This document shows, one piece after another, positions 57,870-64,000 of a stretch of 64,000 bases of DNA (its first letter is position 1; every line of letters starts with the position of its first letter). The stretch lies in the NCBI GenBank assembly GCA_963969495.1, contig OZ018319.1, forward strand, positions 209,024,247 through 209,088,246, written 5' to 3'. Source of the DNA: Ceratothoa steindachneri. Taxonomy: Eukaryota; Arthropoda; Malacostraca; Isopoda; Cymothoidae. The position numbers were made by a program, and so were the translations under genes. Under the pieces are notes generated by a model that was not told the origin of the DNA, made no database searches, and saw nothing but the letters and a program-made list of their open reading frames with translations.

Positions 57870-60512
57870 ATGCCTCGCAAGTATGTCAGCAAAAGTATCC
57901 AGCAGCTCGAACGCACCATCCGGGAGGCTGCATTCAAGCACCCGGTTGCAACCAATTGCAGCATCAAAGCAGCCGCTGAGGAATTCGGGGTCAAGAAAAC
58001 AACTCTTGTGGTAAGTTTTAAAATTCATTCATCCCATTAAGGCTACATCAAAAGTATGGAATTCACTTCCTCAGTCTGTGCTTCTAGACTCGTTTAACAT
58101 TTCCTCTTTTAAGAGGCAAGTCTGCCAGCATTTTCGGAACTATATTTCTTTTTTTTTTACTTTATTTTGTAGCCTAGATTTATATATTTTATTTTTTCAT
58201 TATTTTAGCAAGGGCCTTCTAATTCCTAATTCATTTCTTTTGTTACAGGGTGCCTTCAATAGGTCCAAGAAGTTGTCTGACGGGGTCACTTATGTCCTTG
58301 TGCAGCCACATACTAATATGGTTTTCACCCCACAATAGGAGCTGCACATAGTGGAATATACCCTCCAAGCTGCCAAGATGTTCTATGGCTTGCCCTGGAA
58401 CGAGGAGCGAAGGATGGTATACCAGTATACCAAAGCTTGTGGGAGCCAGACCATCCCTGATGCCTATGAATAGGACAGAATGGCAACGCAAGACTAGTAC
58501 TACTCGTTCATTGAACGTAATCCAAACCTTGTGTTGAAGGCTCCGGAAGGCATGTCAATTGCCAGGATTGTGACCTCAACAAAGTTAATGTGGAAACATT
58601 CTTTAAGACTTACACATTAGTTATGGAGAAGTACGAATTCACTCCGGACCGGATAACCAATTTGGATGAGACTTCTTTGTCCACAGTTATGAAGCCTATT
58701 AAGGTTGTGTGTGCTAGGTGTCAGCCATTAGCCACGCAGGTAACTCTGGAAAGAGGTGAAATCATGACGTTTGTGGGTTTTATAAATGCTGTGGGGCAGT
58801 CCATACCTCCAGTGTTTATAATTCCCAGATGCAGATGGAACCCAGCTTTCATGAGGAACACGATCTTAGGTTCCAAAGGCATATTGCATCCTAATGGCTG
58901 GATGAAGGGTGAATGCTTCGTGCAGACACTTCAGCATCTTCATGAGAATTCTGGTTTTTCTGTAGAGAACAAGATTCTTCTTGTTATGGACAATGCTGAA
59001 TGTCACATGAACATTCCTGTTGTGGAGTTTGCGATCAAGCATGGTATCAAGATTGCTACCTCACCTCCGCATAGGACAGACAAACTTCAGCTATTGGATG
59101 TGAGTGTGTTTGGTCCCTTCAAGACGTTTCTGCCTGGCCTACTGAACGACCACTCTCTCATGCACCCTTACGAACACAGAAAAGTGCACCAGTTGCCAGA
59201 GTTTGTCTCTGAGGCTTGGAATAAAGGCAGTACCCCCTCCAACATTCTCAGTGGTTTCAGGTCGACTGGTATCTGGCCTATCAATCGCAACATCCTCCCA
59301 GATGATGCGTTTGTAGGATCACAGGTAACAAATCGACCGGCACCACCTGTGAATTTTGCAGTAGAAGTTCCTCCAACTTCTTCTGATGGAGAGGAAGGAC
59401 TACCAGAAGGCAATAACTAAGAAATAGACTTTCCTGATCCGTCTCCCATGCATCCAGATGATGACCTGTCCCCTGCTGATGAGGACCTACTCCTATGGGG
59501 ACCCAGGCACCTCCAGTGACTCTACCACCCCAGGCCCTAGCAATACTGACCCTGCCCCTCCAGGTCCGAGCAGTGCTGACCCTGCCATCCGTGGCCCTAG
59601 CACTGCTGACCATGCCACCCCAGGCCCTAGCACTTCTGACCCTGCCATCACGGCCCCTAGCACTGCTGACCCTGCAATCCCAGGCCTTAGAACTGCTGAC
59701 CCTGTCACCCTAGGCCCTAGCAGCTCAAACCTTGCTTTCCCAGAGATCACCCTAGAGAGTGTCAGGCTGTTCCCCAAGGCTGCTCCTCGTCCTTATGGAA
59801 AGGGACGTAAGAAGGTACGGGCCTGCATTCTGATTGAGAATGAGGAGGCCATCACAGATATCAGGATGAAGGCATAAAAGAAGAAGAAGATAGAGGAGAA
59901 AAGGAAGGTAGCGGCTGAAAAGAAGGCATTAGGAGAGAAAAAAAGTGTGCAAGGCGCAGGAAGTCTGTCCCTATAGAGCAAGATAGTGAGGAGGAAGACG
60001 TTGATGATGTTTCTATGCAGCTCGATGACTCATCAGAGTACTCAGATGAGGTGGAGGACGAGGACAATTGGACAGAATTGTCATACCCTTTTGCTGAGAA
60101 GGCACCAGAGGTGAGGTACTTTATATTTTTGCAGCCAAAATTAATCAATTATTATTATTCATTATCAGCCCTGCATAATCTGGCATATATATTTATTTTT
60201 TGTTTTATTTTATCTCAGTTTTCAATTCTTTAACAGGTTGAGGACTTTGTTCTCGTTGAGCTGAAGCTGTAAGAGGGAAGAAACGTGGGCAGATTGGTGT
60301 GCTATGTTGCCCAGGTCTTGGCCATCATAGAGGATGGGAAGTTTAATGTTTCTTTCCTCCGCATGAATTCACCTTTCGCCAAAGACACCTTTACCTTCAC
60401 TTCCATCTTGGACAAAGCGCTTGTCGAGCCAATACAGTGTAAAGGTGTCCTAGAACCACCAAGGGTGCCACCAGGAGGCAGACTAACCTGGTTAAGGTGT
60501 ATCCCCCTCTGA
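57870..60512 (+). pseudogene. pogo/jerky-like DDE transposase gene, three exons, broken
   Basis: Exon 1 (57870-58010) encodes MPRKYVSKSIQQLER..AAAEEFGVKKTTLV, a psq-type helix-turn-helix start, and ends at GTAAGT. Exon 2 (58249-60110) follows TTTGTTACAG in phase. It carries three in-frame TAG codons (58336, 58471, 58495) and a frameshift near 58580, then a 276-residue open frame (58590-59420). That frame has the catalytic triad: D in NLDETS (residue 26), D in VMDNAECH (134) and D in QLLDVSVFGPFK (170), 35 residues apart. A TAA (59418) and another shift lead to a 30-bp repeat region and the PEITLESVRLFPKAAPR block. Exon 3 (60237-60512) gives VEDFVLVEL and VCYVAQVLAIIEDGKFNVSF, the usual C-terminal domain of this family, with one stop. 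Non-functional as written unless recoded. Confidence 0.8.
59530..59740 (+). repeat. in-gene 30-bp minisatellite (10-residue repeat)
   Basis: Seven units read PGPS(T/S)(A/S)DPA(I/P)-like (for example GPSTADPAIP). The inverted partial copy at 62388-62700 has nine, so unit number has changed since the copies separated. Confidence 0.85.
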
Positions 60513-61126
60513 TTGCCTTTAACATGCACTTCTTATCATGTAGTAGCCTACAGGCTAAGGTATTTATTTGTATATAGTTTTATGTCTTGAATTTCTCTAT
60601 TTGTATGTTATTAGGCTATAAGTTGTTGAACTATACTTTAAGGTGTCTTAACTTTCCTCTCTGGTTCAAATAGTTGTTAATAATTAATAAAAATTCCTAA
60701 AAATTCAAATAATGATATTTATCGGCCAGAGTTAATTTTGTTTTGTCAAATAAATGTTAATTTTCTGTTATTATCTTTTCATTTCATCACTTAATAATGA
60801 TGGGGGGTGGCTACGGTTATCATATATGTTGATTTCAGGCAAAAAGACACAATGTTTTTTGTTTTATGAGCTTCAAAAATAAGGGTCGATGTTCCCCCAC
60901 ACCCCAGTTGGTGTTCTCCTGCGGTAGGGGAACACCGGCCGAGGTCCCCCGAAAGTTTGAAGTGCCAAAAATTACACTTATTTTCTGAGTTGAGGATTTA
61001 TGAGTATACCATAGGTGGGCCATGTTGTGATGTTTGTTTTGGGCACAGTTTGCACTCGCTCAGGTACAAAATGGAATTTTTATGCAGGTTTTTCTACTAA
61101 TCGGTCGGTGTTTCCCCACCCCACCC
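60513..61126 (+). other. 3' non-coding part of the pogo-like element
   Basis: AT-rich 3' flank of the gene, with ttaataaaa at 60685. Additional copies of the terminal motif in both directions lie at 60886-60898, 60911-60918 and 60927-60942, before the right terminus. Confidence 0.6.
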
Positions 61127-61127
61127 T

Positions 61128-61209
61128 ACTTGGAATCTGCCTTTCATTTTCCTCTGGGATTTTTTCATTTATTGCTCTACTCACGTGCTACTTTGTGAGT
61201 TTCTCATAT

Positions 61210-61211
<2 letters not shown>
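61128..61211 (+). repeat. Penelope-like 3' tail repeat, copy 2
   Basis: It aligns with 21922-22004. Shared are act(t/c)gga at the start, tttcatttt, cct(c/g).ggga, ttcattt, acgtg.tactttgtgagttt and .tcatat, then (TA)n. It is the continuation of the Penelope copy cut by the pogo-like insertion. Confidence 0.65.

Positions 61212-61296
<85 letters not shown>
61212..61296. repeat. (TA)n microsatellite
   Basis: An 85-bp TA tract directly after the tail. Confidence 0.95.
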
Positions 61297-61298
<2 letters not shown>

Positions 61299-61780
61299 AA
61301 TTCTACAAGGATAGAATTGACTTATCACTACTGACTCTCAGGTATTTAATCAAACACTAAATTCAGACTTACAATTATCCTGCTGTGGACAAATTAGCTT
61401 GATCCTCATGCAAATTTGCAATTCTCCCCAACTTTCCGACTTCCTTTCTTTTAGCCCTAATCCTATGCTACTGTCGTTTTTAAACGCGTTCGAAATACGG
61501 ACGTGGAACAGGACCAAAGAATAAGAAGGAAGGAAGGATTATAAAATCAACTTTATAATCTCCTCATAGTTTTCCACTACACTATCTCTTTTCCATCCAA
61601 TTCCTCTCTCTATCTGCCTCCGCCGATACTCAGAGCCTGGGACGAGGGGGAAAGGATCAACATACTATTCTTTTACTCTCTCTCACATTTTTATATTTTA
61701 TTCTATTCAACTTAATTTCTCCGAAAATGACTCGCGAAAGGGTTGAAAGACGGCTTGGTTCATAAAAAATGCTGCTTGCC
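61297..61780. other. no recognisable gene
   Basis: Spacer between the (TA)n tract and the next Penelope RT. It could hold the decayed N-terminal part of that RT. Confidence 0.35.
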
Positions 61781-62363
61781 TGCATTTTTCTTACCTTACG
61801 CTGCAACGTAAACTCAACGAGCATTGCATCCTGTCGGCATAGCCCATTGACAACAAATTTCAATGAATTTTTCAACAACCTGAATTCGTTACACCCATCA
61901 ATAAAATTCAAAGTAGAATGGGAACAAAATAATTCTCTACCGTATATAGACGTAAATATCCACCGTTTAAATAATTATATTCAGTGCTCAGTCTAACGAA
62001 AGCCTACAAATTCAAATGATTCCCTACATTTTTTCTTACTACATGATAAATCCGTTAAAATATCGGTTATTTTTTCCCTCTTTCTCCGAGCCTATAGAAC
62101 GTGCGACCCAATCTTCCTTCAGGATGAAATTAACCACTTTATTTGCAATTTCAAGGCACTAAAATATCCAATTAACCTCATAAATAGATGCCTTTCCAAA
62201 GCCCGAAAAAACTTCTATTCACCCTCCACATCACGAAGGGATGATGCAAAAAATGTATTAGTTTCCCATATGCTCCAACCTTGGCTCCTCTAAAATCAAA
62301 TGCAAACGGAAATAACATAAATATTACATTTAAATATTCCAATACCATTCGAAAATCCCTGAA
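61781..62363 (+). pseudogene. Penelope-like reverse transcriptase relic (C-terminal half)
   Basis: FFNNLNSLHPSIKFKVEWEQ, NNSLPYIDVNIHR and YRKPTNSND-like sequence (61870-62015) match the block after the RT active site in Penelope-like elements (LN..HP.I.F..E.E....PFLDV.I, then YRKPT). In other frames SLFLRAYRTC, FLQDEINH, LINRCLSKARKNFYSPS and VLVFPYAPTL...FKYSNTIRKSLN follow in order to 62363. There the sequence is interrupted by the inverted pogo-like copy and resumes at 63838. At least two frameshifts. The catalytic YADD region is absent. Confidence 0.72.
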
Positions 62364-62387
62364 CTAGACTGCGCCCAATCAATCTCG

Positions 62388-63837
62388 ATGCTGGAAGCAA
62401 GGTTTGAGCTGCTAGCGCCTTGGGTGGCAGGGTCAGCAGTTCTAAGGCCTGGAATGGCAGGGCCAGCAGTGCTAGGGGCCGTGATGGCAGGGTCAGCAGT
62501 ACTAGGGCCTGGAGTGGCATGGTCAGCAGTGCTAGGGCCACTGATGGCAGGGTCAGCAATGCTATGGCCCTCGAAAGCCGGGTCAGCACTGCTAGGGCGC
62601 GGCATGGCAGGGTCAGCAGTGCTAGGGCCTTGAGGGGCAGGGTCAGTATTGCTAGGGCCTGGGGCGGAAGAGTCACTGAAGGTGCCAGGGTCCCCATAGG
62701 AGCAGGTCCTCATCAGCAAGGGACAGGTCATCATCTGGATGCATGGGAGACGGATCAGAATAGTCTATTTCTTAGTTATTGCCTTCTGGTAGTCCTTCCT
62801 CTCCATCAGAAGAAGTTGGAGGAACTTCTAAGGCAAAATTCACAGGTGGTGCCGGTCAATTTGTTACCTGATCCTACAAACGCATCATCTGGGAGGATGT
62901 TGCGATTGATAGGCCAGATACCAGTCGACCTGAAACCACTGAGAATGTTGGAGGGGGTACTGCCTTTATTCCAAGCCTCAGAGACAAACTCTGGCAACTG
63001 GTGCACTTTTCTGTGTTCGTGAGGGTGCATGAGAAAGTGGTCGTTCAGTAGGCCAGGCAGAAACATCTTGAAGGGACCAAACACACTCACATCCAATAGC
63101 TGAAGTTTGTCTGTCCTATGCGGAGGTAAAGTAACAATCACGATACCATGCTTGATTGCAAACTCCACAACATGAATGTTCATGTGACATTCAGCATTGT
63201 CCATAATAAGAAGAATCTTGTTCTCTACAGAAGAACCAGACTTCTCATGAAGATGCTGAAGTGTCTGCACGAAGCATTCACCCTTCATCCAGCCATTAGG
63301 ATGCAATATGCCTTTGGAACCTAAGATCGTGTTCCTCATGAAAGCTGTGTTTTATCTGCATCTGGGAATTATAAACACTGGAGGTATGGACTGCCCCACA
63401 GCATTTATAAAACCCACAAACGTCATGATTTCACCTCTTTTCAGAGTTACCTGCGTGGCTAATGGCTGACACCTAGCACACACAACCTTAATAGGCTTCA
63501 TAACTGTGGACAAAGAAGTCTCATCCAAATTGTATATCCGGTCCGGAGTGAATTCGTACTTCTCCATAACTAATGTGTAAGTCTTAAAGAATGTTTCCAC
63601 ATTAACTTTGTTGAGGTCACAATCCTGGCAATTGACATGCCTTCCGGAGCCTTCAACACAAGGTTTGGATTACGGTCCATGAACGAGTAGTACTAGTCTC
63701 GCGTTGCCATTCTGTCCTATTCCTAGGCATCAGGAATGGTCTGGCTCCCACAAACTTTGGCATACAGGTATACCATCCTTCGCTCTTCGTTACTGGGCAA
63801 GCCATAGAACATTTTAGTAGCTTGGATGGTATATTCA
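62388..63837 (-). pseudogene. second, truncated pogo/jerky-like transposase copy (inverted)
   Basis: On the minus strand it begins at the equivalent of 58353 of the first copy (gaatatacc.tccaagct) and ends in the 30-bp repeat region (equivalent of about 59745). Exon 1, exon 3 and both termini are missing. It keeps NLDETS, MDNAECH and QLLDVSVFGPFK in frames 63600-63352 and 63339-62806, separated by a TAA where the first copy has TGG. It shares with the first copy the two TAG codons around DRMAT, the frameshift after MSIAR and the TAA after EGNN. It adds one private TAG. Very similar in sequence to the first copy. With no termini or TA duplications it did not arrive as a normal element. Confidence 0.85.
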
Positions 63838-64000
63838 GACCACTTTAATAAGAGAATGAAAGAACATTTAGCTGATATCAGAAAGTGGAGGAATTCGTTA
63901 GGTCTCTTTACGCACATGCAAACGCCCGACTATAGAATTGGATTAAACCATGCCAAATTCATTAATAAATCAAAGAATTATATTGAGAGGAGAATTGCAG
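63838..64000 (+). pseudogene. Penelope-like GIY-YIG endonuclease, continuation past the insertion
   Basis: DHFNKRMKEHLADIRKWRN, then SLGLFTHMQTPDYRIGLNHA and KFINKSKNYIERRIA, match the R..EH..DIR, LF.H......I....A.FI.KS....R.IE.. portion of the Penelope nuclease. It is open to the window end in one frame. The first part of the domain (GVY..C..C..YIG) is missing, so the junction with 62363 lost about 25 residues. The gene continues beyond the window. Confidence 0.72.

Larger units (their letters stand above)
56920..61126 (+). mobile_element. pogo/jerky-like DNA transposon with introns (4.2 kb)
   Basis: The ends are inverted: AGGTGAGGAGGGGAAATACC on the left and, from the right, GGGTGGGGTGGGGAAACACC, both continuing GACCGA. 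The right flank is TA (61127-61128). The left flank is TG, probably a mutated TA. The TA target fits the pogo/Tc1-mariner superfamily. The insertion site is inside the Penelope 3' region: left gttcgaaat and right cttggaatc rejoin to a sequence like gttcgaaagtactcgg at 21916-21931. The GACCGA-type terminal motif recurs inside the element. The coding part is at 57870-60512. Confidence 0.85.

Overview
This is eukaryotic, animal and most probably arthropod DNA. It is AT-rich and full of (TA)n microsatellites. I see no ribosomal RNA, no CRISPR, no operon-like coding and no convincing host gene. Everything recognisable is a mobile element, a relic of one, or a tandem repeat. The mixture points to an invertebrate with a large, repeat-laden genome: mariner, a DUF4817-type DDE element, pogo/jerky-like, hAT, Jockey/I-type and CR1-type LINEs, and many Penelope-like elements. 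The sequence does not fix the species.

Layout. 0.9-3.4 kb: two degenerate minisatellites (about 28 bp and 36 bp). 3.8-7 kb: a tRNA-Arg-like fragment, then featureless DNA. 7.0-8.3 kb: a complete mariner with matching terminal inverted repeats and an unbroken 349-residue transposase, abutting a long (TA)n tract. 8.3-10 kb: four (TA)n tracts and a tRNA-like SINE head. 11.3-13.9 kb: a CR1-type LINE relic (minus). 17.6-18.4 kb: a DDE transposase relic. 18.7-22.1 kb: a block with (TA)n tracts towards both ends, holding a Jockey-type RT relic, a Penelope GIY-YIG relic and a large palindrome. 24.8-25.2 kb: a 417-bp hAT MITE with perfect 8-bp target duplications. 29-36.4 kb: LINE relics, including a decayed I-type LINE. 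36.5-37.75 kb: a dead mariner that keeps its promoter-like 5' end. 39.8-44.0 kb: a hAT element containing a second hAT that contains a Penelope fragment. 45.6-46.3 kb: four 190-bp tandem units. 47.2-47.3 kb: a second palindrome between (TA)n tracts. 48.7-52 kb: the better copy of the I-type LINE. 52.4-55.8 kb: more LINE relics. 56.0-61.2 kb: a Penelope copy split by a 4.2-kb intron-containing pogo/jerky-like transposon. 61.8-64 kb: another Penelope copy split by an inverted, truncated copy of the same transposon.

The most interesting theme is the 3' end of the Penelope-like elements. Copies carry a short hairpin with hammerhead-ribozyme-like letters (near-CUGANGA, stem, GAAA), then a tail of about 60-100 nt that runs straight into (TA)n. 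The two palindromes look like inverted pairs of such tails, each bracketed by (TA)n. The other notable point is the pogo-like transposon. Its two copies share the same in-frame TAG codons and the same frameshift. Several TAGs fall where the family seems to need tryptophan, and the terminal-repeat motif recurs inside the element.

No function is proposed beyond transposition. Decay (stops, frameshifts, internal deletions, nested insertions) affects everything except the first mariner.
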